Shown here piece by piece: positions 10,802-23,900 of a stretch of DNA of 64,000 nt. The DNA is taken from the NCBI RefSeq assembly GCF_000516985.1, contig NW_006917096.1:605606-669605 (forward strand), written 5' to 3'. Both the position numbers and the translations under genes were made by a program. The notes under the pieces are model-generated. The model was not told the origin of the DNA. It saw only the letters and a program-made list of their open reading frames with translations, and ran no database searches. This DNA comes from Pestalotiopsis fici W106-1 (taxonomy: Eukaryota; Ascomycota; Sordariomycetes; Amphisphaeriales; Sporocadaceae). Each line of letters starts with the position of its first letter. The stretch's first letter is position 1.

Positions 10802-13062
10802 TCAAATGATCTCGAGTTGATCAAGGATCGTCCCATTCGAGTATTTGACCTCACGATCTGCATTGATATCGATATCCAACATTCGGATCCCAAGCGAAGA
10901 AGGAATGAAGAACAAGCCGCATCTTCGATATTTACGCCGAAGGTCGTCCACAGGCTGAATCATGAGTCCTGTGATCCACCACGATCTTTCCCCTTCAGAG
11001 GAGATGAAATCAATACAGCGCAGAGGCAAAGCCCATGTGCTGGAACTATCCTGGACTGGATCAAGCGACGGGTCCTCATACAAGAGTGTGGACAGCGTCG
11101 GAGTCTTTATTGTTGCCAGAGGAACAATTCGGCCACGGCAACGAAGACTGCTGCCCCGTTCAACCTGCCCAAAACCAGACCCAGCAACAGGAATGACATT
11201 TGGCACCAAGTCAAAGACTAGCGGCTTCCATCCAATGTTTTTCCTTGGCTTATCGACTTCCCTTCCATGTTTTTTCCACGTCGTTGATCGCCATTTCTCG
11301 GCAGCGTCCCAGTGACCAAACACACCTGGAAGAAACTCGTAGTACACTCGGCCGTCGATGCTGGCCCAGGACCAGCTGGGCGCCCGGTAGTCTTTGTCGT
11401 CTGGCCTCGAACCCGAAGTTTTAAACTTAGTTTTCAGGGGAGAATGTGCATGCCACTCGAGCATAGGCAACACGTGGTGTGTGAAGATGCCGGCTGCGTA
11501 GCCTGAAGAACTGCCACCAAGTTTTGCATACAGGCTTGACATCATCTCCGCCACGCCAGCAAGAGCAATCAGTTTGTCCTTGCCTTTGGTGAGACTGGTT
11601 CGAGTATAAGATTCTACCGTATTACACCAAGAGCGTAAAAGTTCATCGTCGAAGCTGATGTGTCCTGTGACCGGAACAAGACCGCCGACCGATGAACCAG
11701 TAGAGCCACCCTTGATGGAAGCCAGGAAAGGATCAAGATTCTTGAATCCAGTATGTCCGACATTCTTGGTCAAACGAGTCAAGCCCTTGGGGTAGATCTC
11801 GCAAGCGTCCAACTCGGCACACTCCCATAGAATCTGCTGTGCGCCAAAATGCAGGACACGAGGAGCCAAAAAGCGCTCCTGAAACACCCAGCCGCGCTTC
11901 ATGAGCGGCGTTTTGGTCACCTCTGCCCACCAAAAGAATGGGTCAACCGCCTGCCAGGTGTTCTTGAGCCTGGGCGCCAACGTTTTCTTGATCTGTGGAG
12001 GCAGTAAGAGAGGCTTGTTGAGCATCTCCAGAAATCCGAAAGCATTACTTGAGACCCCAGTGGCAGATATATTCAGAACGGAATGAGAATAAATCTTGCA
12101 CATTTTCAGACTTTCAGTCTGCCAATCCGAGTCAGAGTCCTGAATTATGCACAAGCAGTCGATCCAGATGTATCTGATGCCAAGGCTTATCGCTACCTTG
12201 ATAGCGTCTTGAAAGGCCTGAGGCAAGCCGGACACTGGCTGTCCATTTTTGAAGTCATCTAAGTTGGACTGGCTTAGACAAGGCTGTTGGTTTCGCGTCC
12301 ATCTGTGGCTTAAAGTCGCATATCGGTATTCGACCGCGTTCTCGGAAATGACGAGCTTCCATGTCTGCCCCTTGCCATGACCAACATCAATGAGTCGTTT
12401 TGGCTGATACTGACCACCGCTAGTTCTCCATGAATTGATGATTTTGCATTTCGGGTGTCTTTCAAGGCATTCGTTCATCCAAGTTCGGGCCACATCAAGA
12501 GACGGGCGGGGAGCCAAGTCCTCGTGACGGGAGAGGGGCAGAAGATTTCTCAAGAAGTTCCTGGCCTTCTGTTGAAGCAGAAGCTCTAATCCTGGGTCTG
12601 TATCTGTTAATTACTGTACTTTGAACGGATAAAGAGGTAAGGAAAACCCCCAAAAAGAAGAAGAAGAAGAAGAGGACAAAGAGGACGAGATAAAAAATTG
12701 ACCTCGGGCGGGTTTGATGCCAGGGGACGCCATCAAAGAGACAATCACTTACTTTGTGATGGCACGAGAAGGATTTCTCGACCATGATTGAATGCTTCAC
12801 TGTGGCTGCGTGCGATCCACCATAGTCTGATCCGATATGTTGTAGTATTTCCCGATGATCGCCATTTAGTGTGTGAGGTGATTGTGGAATTTTCCAGCTT
12901 TTGCTCAACATTGTCAATTTCCGATGCCAGGGCCGTGCAAAGGAAGCAGCAGCCCATGATAGCTGCTTTGAAGCTTTTGCTATCAGCATGGTGGTCCGTC
13001 AACAATGGTGTTGAGATGTCGGCTTGACTCTGCAGAATAGACTGACAACGATTGCAAAGCAT
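10802..13062 (-). CDS. HET-domain (heterokaryon incompatibility) protein
   Basis: Reverse-strand exons 13062-12753 and 12603-10802 give 703 residues. The intron (GTAAGT...TAACAG) keeps frame, ending exon 1 at the residues VPSQ. Exon 1 encodes the usual front module of HET proteins: MLCNRCQSIL with a CxxC, then SFKAAIMGCCFLCTAL. Exon 2 carries NECLERHPKC, then the HET core (PF06985) with YATLSHRW, LPQAFQDAI, LGIRYIWIDCLCIIQD and YSHSVLNISATG. HET proteins trigger cell death or growth arrest after fusion with unlike partners or on microbial challenge. The C-terminus (RAPSWSWASIDGRV) is the usual block after the core. An AAG microsatellite lies in the intron. A damaged copy of its 5' half sits 6 kb away. 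Confidence 0.9.
12655..12674. repeat. AAG microsatellite inside the HET gene intron
   Basis: Several AAG units on the plus strand give a TTC-rich tract in the sense of the HET gene, upstream of its acceptor, where it may serve as a polypyrimidine stretch. Confidence 0.6.
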
Positions 13063-14847
13063 TCTGAATTTGAATTTGATAATAGGCACGATATTTTGTG
13101 ATGGATCAAAGAAGAATTTGACGAGGAAGCTGCACCGCGTTGAAGTTATAAATGCATAGCATACACAAGCAATGATGAACCCCCTCCCCCAAATATCAAA
13201 GTGACACTGAGCAGAGGTGGTTGTGCCAGCACCAGTGGCTCTGCAAAAGGCTCAACGCCTCATCTGACATGCACATAAGCAATAAGAGACGCTACCTAGA
13301 GCAGGCTGTGTGATAATTTGATAACTCTCTTGTAGTGGCGCAGGGACCTTTCAGGTAGCCAAGGTAATTGCTCACAGAAGTTATACACGATTCACGTGAT
13401 GCAAAAATCACTTCTGTAGAGTATGTGGCCTGGCAATACTATCACATGAAACTCTTGGCCTGTCTTTGGATGAATCGAGACCTTTTTAGTGGGGTGGCTT
13501 AGAACTACTTCTGCTATTTTGATTCCTAGTGTGGGAAATTGACTTTGACCAAAGTAATAGATACATCTCTTATTGTGACGGATAAAAGCATGGAGTCCTG
13601 GACCCTCCGACTTACCGGCTAGTTCCGAAGGGAAACTTGAGCCGATTAGATTTCGTGTATTTTATTGTCTAGGTATTCAACGAGCAATCATCCAAGTGAA
13701 GGCTGAAGTGAACTCAGTTGAGATAGCACCAACGCTGTTAGACACGGCGAGTGACCTAGTTTATCTCTAGGTACTCTCAGTTTTGGGAGCCTCGAGGTTG
13801 GATGGTATTGTGAACCTCGTGTGTTTAAAATATATTGCTCATAATACCGAGTCTCAAAGCCTCTTCGGCTACTTCAGCTGCAAAGGCTGCTAATATCACA
13901 AGCATGGCGGCACAAAATAAACATGTGCCTAACTGATTTGAGTCCTCTTTCGGCAACAGCCCTCCTCGCTCTTCCCGTGGTCAGACATAACTGCGCAGAT
14001 GGTGACACGATATTCGGTTTATCCAATTAGAATACATTCTTAAAAACGCTTCAAGAATATTAAAACCAAGAAACGGCGCAGATATGCGCTGCCACACTAT
14101 GCTTCCCATCGATACTCTGTCCACTCGAGCACCTAATATAATTTCAAAAGAAAAAGAAGGAGCTGTTTGTGCATTTCATCTTAGTAGAACAGATCACTAA
14201 GAACACTGTGAAGATGTAAAAAACTAAATATTGCGCAGCCACGCATTATGGACCTTTAGATTTTGTCAGGCACTCAAGGAAAAACTATTCAAAAACACCA
14301 TATTTACCTAATAGACTCACACCCGAATAGCTGTAATAATAAATTAATAACAAATTATAATTGTTAAAACCTTTAAATAGAATTAATTCTATCTAATTTC
14401 ATTTCTTTTTTACTTGTTTTATTTTCTTTCTTATTTTTTCCTTGCCTGTTGTATTTTTCATAATCATTAGTAAGGTGATTTTTGCGTTGAGGTGAAAATT
14501 CAATTAGGCTCAGATCAACCCCTTGCTCTCACTCATTCATTTACATACGCTCTTGCACATATACTTCCTCTTGGATTAACCCTCATACTCTCTTTACATA
14601 TGTTTACAGACAAATATACATAAACAACAATCGAGCTCGTGGAGCTTCGTGAGCTCTTTCGCCGATAGAATGTGAAGCAATTGGCAGTCTGCTTGGAGCA
14701 ATATACGTATGTATCCATCTGTCGGAACAATCAATGCGCAGGCCCGAGGAATTGCGTGCCATTCATGGTATGGGTAAGAGTGAAAATATCGTGGCCAGAT
14801 CGAGGTTCATATTTGCACTGCAGATGGAAAGTGCTAAGTGGCAAAAA

Positions 14848-14878
<31 letters not shown>

Positions 14879-16226
14879 AAAAAAGAAGGAAAAAAAGAAG
14901 GAAAAAAAGAAGGAAAAAAAGGACTCTGCCAAAGATTATGACCTTGTTGATGCTAGGTTGGGTTACTTTCGTATGATGAGGATTTATCGTATATCCTTTC
15001 ACTATTCTGAGCTGGGTGTGGAGCTCCCACTCTTGCAAAATCGGCGTCACGGTATGACGCAGCGTATAATAATTTGTTTTCGAACCACAGCATGTGTTTC
15101 CGGCCGATTCCTGTTAATAGACTGTCCAGAGTATGTACACATCCAATTCCCAGACGAGGCGTATCAGCAAAACCCGCATTTCAGCCAAGGCAAAGTCTTC
15201 CGTATTAGCAGCGGACGATATTTTTAGTCGGTAGGACTTTTGATTATCGGTGCATGATGACTGACACATACAACTATAAGTCTGATGATGCTTCAGCCAT
15301 TTTAAGAGTGGTTAGTTTCGCGGTTACTAGAATCATGTCGGCGCGTGGGAGAAATGTCCATGCCATTCAAGAGTGAATCCGGGATGTGAGGTTTATACTG
15401 GTCGACCTGAGGCTCCAGCACATAACATCATATAGACTGAAGAGCTATCCATACATCCTGTCCGCTCTTTTCTAGTTAGACTGATGACGGCTTGCAGAAA
15501 TTCCGAGATCCCGGCATCGCAAGCCACTGGTACCTGCCACCAACCTTTACGTTCCGCGCCTGACCGCTGTGCCTTCCGAATTTCATTTATTTTGAAGGCA
15601 TGAATTATCCTCTCCTCCCCTCCTCTCCTGAAAAGGCCATTCATTCGAGCGATACCAAGAGTCGTGAGTATTTAGGTGCTGTGAAACCGCCAGTTTAAGG
15701 AATTTTGGCAATGAAAAGCACGTTGCATGCGAATTTGGAGGAGCGTTCATCGCATGTATTTTCAATTTGTCCGTTCAGCCTAGTGCAGTTTAAAAGCTTG
15801 CATCTTTGTTTTAAGCCTAGAGGCACCACTTATCTCGAGTGTCTAAATGCATCATTTGTGTTAATAATAATTCAAGCATACTTCGCGGGATTGCAAACAG
15901 AAGGTGGCATTGGACAAGGATGGGATTCTCGTATCCCCTAGCGGTGTTCAGGGCAGTTCAGGGCCCTCCCCCACTTGCGCAGCGACCTAAGTCCGGTAGC
16001 CGTGCAAATAGCAGCACGCGCTGTCGTGTTATACGAGACATCGTCGTATTAGAGTTGTCTGCCAAGGCTCGTTTCGATATACTAGTGAAGCGACTCGCAT
16101 TGACCAATGTGAATAATTGAATTAGAATTCTATATCAAGGGCGTGTCTCTCGCCTCGAATTGTGTGAATGGCATCAATGTTCTCGTCGTCAGAGTTTTGC
16201 GCGTTCTGGCGTTCGTCCTAGCCAAG
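13063..16226. other. Long intergenic stretch upstream of HET and peroxidase genes
   Basis: About 3.1 kb separates the two divergent genes. The first 300 nt resembles the sequence upstream of the HET pseudogene (shared blocks near 13303 and 19449). Base composition is moderately AT-rich around 14300-14480. Open frames of up to 129 codons near 14670-15230 are mostly poly-Lys products of the purine tract and are not credible genes. No RNA gene seen. Confidence 0.5.
14842..14921 (+). repeat. Purine (A/G) low-complexity tract
   Basis: An 80-nt run of A with interspersed G, partly in GAAGGAAAAA units. It produces spurious Lys-rich open frames on the plus strand and Phe-rich ones on the minus strand. 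Confidence 0.85.
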
Positions 16227-17984
16227 ATGCATTTGCGTACGACTGCCGTATTGTGCGTCCTGGCGGGTCAGGCTCTGAGCACATACACCTGGCCATCCAA
16301 ATACGACGACCTTGAAGACATTTTGGCCATGCACTCTGGATATAGGAGATTCGGCTTCTCAGACTGTTCGTTGGCTCTTTTCTTTCTCAATATTCTCAAT
16401 GTATCGCACAACTTTCTAAAATACAAAAAATCCTGAAGTGGTAGTACCGTGCAGCTTTGGATCGAATTCGCCAGGTATACAAAACTCGGCAGAATGGATG
16501 CGCTCAGTCTTCCACGACATGGCAACATATGATGCATCCACGGGAACTGGTGGGCTGGACGCCTCGCTTCAATTCGAGCTCGACAGGGCCGAGAATAAGG
16601 GATCAGCATTCAACAACACTTTTGCCGCCATGAACGATTTCGTCACGCCTAGAACTTCTGTATCTGATCTTCTCGCTCTGAGTCTGGTCGCCGCGTTGGC
16701 AGCGTGTGATGGACCGAAAATTCCTCTTCGTGCAGGCCGTATTGATGCCACAGAAGCTGGGCCGGCTGGTGTACCGGAGCCGACCGATGACCTCGAAGCT
16801 ACGCGCGACAAGTTTCGCAAGGGTGGTTTCAATGATGGTTCGTTCATTCGTTATGATGTATGCCGTAGAATCGCACGGAAAATTGATCCCAAATTACAGA
16901 AGATATGATCGCCATGGTCGCCTGTGGCCACAGTCTCGGTAACATTCACAGCGTTGACTTTCCGGAAATCGTCCCAGGCGAAGCAACTGATCTAAATGTC
17001 GGCCATTTCGATTCGACTTCCTCAGAATTCGACAACAAGGTGATCACAGAGTATCTCGAGAATGATACAGCAAACCTGCTGATCGTGGGAGCCAATGACA
17101 CCTTCAACTCGGACAAGCGCGTCTTCAACGCCGACGGAAACGTTACCATGACCTCTCTCGCTGATCCTGCCAGCTTCCAGGAGAAATGCGCCAACATTTT
17201 TGAGCGCATGATCAATACCGTCCCATCCACAGTGACTCTCAGCGAGCCAATCGAGATCCTGGACGTAAAGCCCTACGTCAACCCGCTGCGTCTGCAAGAG
17301 GATGGTACAATCCTGTTTGAAGGCTCAATCCGGGTTCGCAACAATGCAGACAGGCAGCTCAATGGCGACGATCTCGAGGTGTTTCTGAACTACCGGGACC
17401 GCTCCGGCGCCAACGTCACCGAGCCCATCACTGCCGTCCGGGCTCGGCTCAAGGGCGGACAGTCCTACGGGTTCTGGAACAATGTGTTTACATGGTTCGA
17501 GTTCTCTGTTTCTCTCGACGCTAGCACAGCCATTAGCAGCTTCGATATTCATCTCACCACTCCCTCGACTGGAGCGTCACTTCTGCTGGACAATGAAGGT
17601 ACCGGGGGTTATGCCGTGACGTCGGATTTGTTGTATCAGCAAACTGCCTCCTGTCTGGCTTTCAATGATATGGCAGCCGCACTATCGGTGACAGCGGCAC
17701 TGCGCAAGGAGCTGGTTGATACAAACAGTCCGCCTCTTCTGCAGCTTTCGCATCGTGTTACTCAGCCCGGAGTGATGCTGCCAAAGCTGGAGCTCGAGAC
17801 AATTCCGTTTCAGATGAGCTCCGACAGGGAAACAAGCGGTTACCTATACTTCCAGGCCAATGCGACATTGACTGGGGGCTGGAGTACAACTTTTGACATT
17901 GAGACACAACCCGGTGGGGACGAAAATGGACTTAGAATAGAGCTTCTAAAGACAAATAGTCTTTCGGCGACCTGTGGGCCGTAG
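16227..17984 (+). CDS. Secreted heme peroxidase (plant/fungal peroxidase superfamily)
   Basis: Exons 16227-16365, 16439-16837 and 16900-17984 give 540 residues. Both introns use the uncommon donor GTTCGT; the second junction is confirmed by restoring NDEDMIAMVACGHSLG. A signal peptide covers about residues 1-18 (MHLRTTAVLCVLAGQALS). Distal heme residues are Arg68 and His72 in WMRSVFHDMATYD; the proximal His is near 190 in ACGHSLG. The first part is a PF00141-like peroxidase domain. The second half has no clear heme-pocket motif; it reads as beta-rich segments (FEGSIRVRNNADRQLNGDDLE and a WFEFSVSLDAS block), perhaps cell-wall or carbohydrate binding. Likely an extracellular enzyme using hydrogen peroxide to oxidise aromatic or wall substrates. 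The first donor is less certain than the second. Confidence 0.85.
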
Positions 17985-18398
17985 ATTGAATGAGTTGTAG
18001 TTTTGTTTTATACCCATTTCTAGCCCGATGTGTCTTTCTATGTCTTTCAATAAACCAATAAACACGCATCTTGACAGCTTCCTTAATAACCTTTGCAGCA
18101 TTCTGGCTGTTATCCTTAACCATAAGACTGCATCAATTACCAGTGATATCCAAGGACATTTCGCGTCGACCTACTTATGCCAACTTAGCTTTACTAATTA
18201 TATAGCACGCGGCTTAGTCATTTTAGACAATAACGTTAGCCTGCAATCCAAGAGTTCAACACTTACCAGACACGGAAACGAACAACACAGGCGCCCCAGA
18301 TCGTCATGCTCCATAGACATTGTAAGACGCGAAGCTATCGCATTCATTTTCTCTCAAAGATATTGTAGCTTTATTGTTAAACGATGGATATCTCTAGA
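17985..18398. other. Intergenic between peroxidase and HET pseudogene
   Basis: Convergent 3' region. No gene or RNA is visible; a short open frame on the plus strand has no recognisable domain. Confidence 0.5.
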
Positions 18399-19186
18399 CT
18401 AGTTTGAAATGGGTGTGGGAATCCCACTTCTGCAAATGTGGTGGAAAAGTTTCTCGATCTTGTTTTCTTCCCTTAGGACGCGCTTCCAGTCTTTCTTGTC
18501 GCCACCAGCATCGATCAGTCTTTTGGGTTGATAGCCCGCTCCATGCGTCTTCCATGCATTAATGCTCATGCATTTTGGATGATGGTTACGGCATTCATTC
18601 AACCATTTCTTGGCCATATTCTGCGAGCGACATGGAGCTAGCTTTGCATTTAGACTAAACGTCCGAGACTTTGCACATTACTACTCACCAGTCTCTGATC
18701 CGGATGTCTCTTCACCATCCTTAGGNNNNNNNNNNNNNNNNNNNNNNNNNNNNNNNNNNNNNNNNNNNNNNNNNNNNNNNNNNNNNNNNNNNNNNNNNNN
18801 NNNNNNNNNNNNNNNNNNNNNNNNNGGAACAAGAGTAAACATTCCCTTCTGCGACGAGAGGAATACGAACCTTTTGAAGGCACCAGAAATATCTCTGAGA
18901 CGCGATTAGACTCTTCGTCATGGCGGCGGGCAACCCAAAATAGTGCAGACTTGTAGATTGCCCCAAACGATATCGATTCCCAACTTGTAAAGGAGGTCAT
19001 CGTGGGATCGTCCAGCTTGTGCTCCACGTCAAATATTTCTGACGCGAGAGCCCCGCAAATGTTCCAGCCGGCCATGATGGCTGCCTTGAAGCTTTTACTG
19101 TCAGCATGTTGTTAGATTTCCTCCGATTCTACGGGGAACTCGGTGATACTGTGTAGAATATGGCTACAACGACCACAATACAGCAT
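18399..19186 (-). pseudogene. Truncated HET-family gene, 5' half only
   Basis: Read on the minus strand from 19186 the product begins MLYCGRCSHIL, then meets a TAA, then continues HADSKSFKAAIM, ALASEI and EIFLVPSK. That matches exon 1 of the HET gene at 12753-13062 nearly block for block. After the assembly gap it resumes with KKWLNECRNHHPKC and GYQPKRLIDAG, matching exon 2 of the same gene. It then diverges before the HET core and stops at 18399. The TAA lies where the intact copy has coding sequence, so the gene is broken twice: by nonsense and by loss of the catalytic part. A donor-like GTTCGT follows the exon 1 homology. It is probably a local duplicate that decayed. Confidence 0.8.
18726..18825. 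other. Assembly gap (100 N)
   Basis: Exactly 100 undetermined bases, the usual placeholder for a scaffold join of unknown size. It lies inside the HET pseudogene, so the true length and content of that copy are unknown. Confidence 0.95.
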
Positions 19187-19683
19187 AAAGTTGATGAAAT
19201 ATACAAGCCTGCTGAGAAGAGCAAAGACAGTTTCACAGAATCTGACAGCAAAATACAATACCATAGTGAGAACCAACGGCTTTATCTGTCGGAGCAACGC
19301 AGGATTTCTTTCTGGACTGGGGGAATGCCGCGTGGTAAACTGCCTTGGAGTTAAGCACATAAAACCGAGGCTTTGGGGATGCGATGATTGGAGTACTAGC
19401 GCAAATCGGAGAACGCTACGTACAACACGCATAGCAAAAAGATTGCCAAGACAGGCTGTGTAGGAGTTGGATAACTCTCTTCGCGAAAGAATAGGAGCTA
19501 GAAGCAAACCGCAACCCCATAAGCTGCAGCTTTAGTTTTGGCGAAAATCATGAGCCAAAGTCAAGAATAATGTCTAGAATTGGCTTTGTAAGATAGAGAT
19601 ATCTTCTTAGATGACTTACGCATGTGCGTAACGGACTACTGTCACCTATTCCGCCTAGTAGACGTGTAGAGGCTCAGGTGAGA

Positions 19684-19733
19684 GTCTATTTGTTTGCACA
19701 TTATTTTCGTGGATGTATACCATCTTTAAACTT
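19684..19733 (+). repeat. Dispersed repeat, copy 1
   Basis: About 50 nt containing TTTGCACATTATTTTCGTGG and then ATACCATCTTTAA closely matches 63528-63577. The match is ungapped except for a couple of bases. Nothing around the two copies aligns further by eye. Confidence 0.6.
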
Positions 19734-20850
19734 GATGGTGCTATTCGTAGCACATTATAGTGTACGAAGTATTGACTGATAGGCTGCACCAACCAGGCAG
19801 GATTCCGAAACGACAAAAGACGTTTTTGTAAAGTGCTCTAATTTGCGTTCCTAATCATCAATCTCGGACGTGAGAGCTTTATAGAATAACGGGCTGCATA
19901 ATGACTGCTTTAAAGTCTGGCCTATCGCCACGATGTCATGTCAACATGCAGGCATGATGGCATAGCATCATATCTTTGTTAACAGGCACGGTACTTCGCA
20001 ACAAGTCAGAAAGTTGAAAGTAAGTGGTTGGCCTTGGGCAATGATGGTTTTTGGTGGTCTAAGTGGTTTCTATTAGGTGTCGCAATCCCCCAACAATGAC
20101 GGCAGGGCATCAAAGGTACGGGATACTGGGTGTATTTCATTGTAGACGAAGTCTACAAAAATGGGATCTACGGAATCAACAGCTAAGTGCTGGTGTTGAG
20201 CGCACGGGCCCTTTGGAGGGGGCCAGATAATTAGCGGGGCAAAGCAAAGGCGCCAGCCAGCCAGCCGTGACTCGCGCCCACAAAGTGTTGTTATTGAAGG
20301 AGGGGGTGTGGAGACCAATTGTCGATGTTATCCAATGAGAAAAGAGTTTTGGGAACACTTTAAGATTTTAAGAAAGAAAACGTGAAGCAGTGCAATAGAT
20401 GGAGTGTATACACCCTCCTCAAGGATTATAAACGTTAGATCGTTACTTGCCCCACGCAGTGACCCAGCACCTCCCATCGGAATTTTACCACCAAAAAGAA
20501 GCTAATTTCTATCTACTTCCATATCCAGTGCTGGAAGCTTCCACAACCCGTACACAAACAGCATACATTATAGGGAGAGATACCCGACAGATCAGAGGGT
20601 TAGTGAGTGGAGCTTTATACCGATCTAACATTTATAATCTCGGAGGAGGTGTGGGAAATCAAAATCGGTAGGAGGGGGGCTCTTGCGCGTTACCCCCGCA
20701 ATTCTGACCTTTTTGCCTGTTTCATTATATGACTCGTATAACAAGCGTCCATGCTCATTAACAATAAGACAATAGGAGCCATAGGTATATCTAAAGCCAC
20801 CGCTAATGTGCACACAAGCCACAACAAAAGATACAACATTCGAACCATGT

Positions 20851-20895
20851 CCCCCCCCCCCCCCACCACCAACCACCACCAAAAAAAAACCCCCA
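20851..20895 (+). repeat. Poly-C / CCA / poly-A low-complexity tract
   Basis: Fourteen C in a row, then CCA/AAC units, then a run of nine or more A and a short C run. Homopolymers of this length are error-prone in sequencing. Confidence 0.85.
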
Positions 20896-20985
20896 TACAC
20901 ACAAACCAAAGAATAGATGAGATGAAGTGCTTGTTGTCATCCGCTGAATCATGAGTTTAGGGGGGTGATAGTCGGCTGCGGACGA

Positions 20986-23900
20986 CTATCCCGTATTTTG
21001 GTTGATGATGCTTGTGAGGTGATGAAGCTGCTCTGCTTTGCCCTCGCCTGAAGCAAAGCCTCCTCCTGCTAATTGCAGCTTTCGATGTTGCTTGGATTGC
21101 ACCACCTTTACGGATCGTATAAATGCATTAGACTAACGAAAAGAATGAATTAAAAAGCTTCCATTCAAGAGACGTACCTCTTCGATTGACCTTCGCATCA
21201 TGTAGCGGATCACGGTCACCCGTTCAGCCTGATCGATGCGCAGAAGCCGCCCGATTGCCTGATGCTCTACTGCAGGGTTCCACTGTGGCTCGAGAATGTG
21301 AACACGATTTGCAACTGTCAGGCCGTTCAGCCTTTAGATGTGTCAGGTATGGCATTCTTGGAAGACTATGACCACGAGAACAGGTAGAGTGTAGAATCAA
21401 CTCACCCAACAGCACCAGTAGAGAACGTCATCAATAATATCCTGGAAGCGCTTCGGCTCTGAAATTCAGATAAGATAGCATTTCGTTTCCGAGTGGTGAC
21501 ATCTCCGTCAATACGTAGGACACTCAACCGCTGCTCAACCAGGCACCCCTCCACGATGTCCAGTGTTTTCTTCCAGAAACTGAATATGACACTGCCTAAA
21601 GTTAGTAGTTGGCTAGTACTCTACAATGCTGAGAGACTCTTACCATTTGTCACGCATATAATGGGCTTGAACATCTTGAACCAACTGTTGTATCTTAGAT
21701 GGGTAAGTGGACTGCACGGTAATTTCTGTATCACCGCGACTGCTATTATCAATCTGGTGCCGAGACTGGCACAGAGGGCAATTGGCCTCTCCTTCGGCTT
21801 GATATTCTGATCGGTACTGTGCAGTACACTCGTGACAAACCAGTCGAAGACACTGGGTGAGATATGAGGCATCCGAATCGATATGACTGCTAATAGAAAC
21901 AATGTCACACGAGCAGTAAGAACACATTGCTTGGCCGCCTTGCTGGAGCAAGCTCAAGACTTCATCTGGAGGAGTCTGGGATCCTAAAGCAGTAGCCGCT
22001 GTGGACGACACACACAATCCGTTATTACAGAACATCCGTAGCCGAAGTAAGGCCTGCATGACTCCATGATGGGTGCCCTTTTGACTTTTGCTGCCGATTG
22101 CTAGTGTAATAGCTCTCTTGCAGGCAATCTCCAATCCACTATATCGCTGGCGTTCCTTTTGCGAGAATTCGGGTCGAACGTCGGTAGTGATGTGACCTAG
22201 TCCTGGTAGTATATTCTTGGTCCTACGCATACAGATGGATGAAAGCAGTAGCTTAAGGTTTTCGAACTCCCCTTTGGGAGATGAAGCGCTTCGCTGGAGT
22301 TTGGATATATGTTTTCGGAAAGCCGTGCCGTCCTCGAGGACGGGAACCTTGAGATATCTCACCAGTGAGCCCAGATCGTCCAAGGAGTTTTGGATAGGGG
22401 TTCCTGTTAGGCACCAACGAATATTGGATGAAAAATTGCTGACTGCTTCAAACTGCTTGCTCGAAGAGTTCCGAATCACGTGCGCTAGGAAATTTAGTAT
22501 CTGGAGCAAAAGAGTGGCTACCATACTTACCCTCATCTAGTACAACTCTGTACCAAGTTCTGCCGTATAATGCAGCTTCTCGGTCTCGAAACTCAACCAT
22601 GGCTGTGCCGTAGGTAGTGAGAATCAAATCATAACTTGAAAGTTTACCGTCATAGTCATGCCTTTCCGGTCCGTGGTACCTGAGCCAGCTCACAGCGCTG
22701 TACATAATATGCCTTCACAACATCAGTCGACCTCTTTTATAATCAATATTTCCAGTCACTTACTTCTTGATTTCATTCTCCCAAGTATTCATGAGCACTG
22801 CGCAGGTATATTTCAATGAATGAATTCAATATCAAGGCGACAAGTCAGACTCACACTCGGAAGGTACAACAATGATTGTAGTTTTGGCAGACCTATCCCC
22901 TCCAAACAGGGCAAATTCCCGCGCTCGATCTAGAGACCCAACTATAGCTGACAACGTGGTTAGGGTTTTGCCGAGTCCCATATCGTCGGCAAGAATGCCT
23001 CCCCGGCAGTCGGCCATCGAAGGACTTTTTGCGCCGGTGATCACATGCCGATAACTCACAAACATTAGTTGGAAAATAAGGAATCTAGTGGTATGAGATA
23101 CTTACTACTGTACCTCATTCGTAGACAATTGCAGCTTCCAAAGAGCTACTTCAGGCGGGCAAATACCGATCTCTCTTCGATTCATAAAGTCAACTCCTTC
23201 CCTTTGGTGACTGAAAAATCAATCAGAAATGATATGTATGAAAGGCGCTTGGAGGAAAACAAACGGTAAAAGGCTGGATAGAATGCGTCGGTCCTCTTGA
23301 TACGCTTGGAGGTAGGCGTGGACAGGCATATTGTTTAGGAATGCGTCGATATCAACAAGTAGTGAGGACATATCCTCTGCTGTGGGATTGACTAATTCGC
23401 TGTCATGCTCGCTGTCATCCACCAAAACGGTTTCGAGTTCTTGGATATCCTGTAATCCACCAGTGGTGAATAAGGGATGTGGTAAATCGAGTGACTGAGG
23501 GTTCTCGTAAAGAAGGTGTGTTGCGCCAAGCATTGGCTCTTGAAGATATAGGTTGCAATTGGCGAGAAGTTTTGCCACTGTATTCCCTTCATCCCGGAGA
23601 CCGGAAAGTATGATTCTCGTCTGGAAGCACACAGAACTTGTCTCCTTTCCTTCGAGCTCGCGAAACTTGTTATTCGCGTCGACCCAAGTCGTGTACTCCA
23701 CTATTACTTGAGCACGTGCCTTAGTTTCATTACTGATGGAAGACAGCCCTTGGTGAGTTCTGTTATTTAGTACAGCAGTTGGAAATCCACCTGTCGTTTG
23801 TAGTTTTGCGTATTTATCTTCAAAATTAATTGAAAGAGACAGGAATAGGCCATCAGGTAGCCTAATAGTATCTTGTTCGACTGTATCTACCGACCATCTG

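Larger units (their letters stand above)
19187..20985. other. Intergenic, no gene recognised
   Basis: The first 300 nt is the upstream flank shared with the intact HET gene. A 50-nt block at 19684-19733 recurs near 63528. The rest holds only short open frames without domains and a C/A-rich low-complexity tract at 20851-20895. Confidence 0.5.

Noticed and set aside
14672..15227. Lys-rich open frames
   Set aside because: They are translations of the purine tract at 14842-14921 and have no other content.
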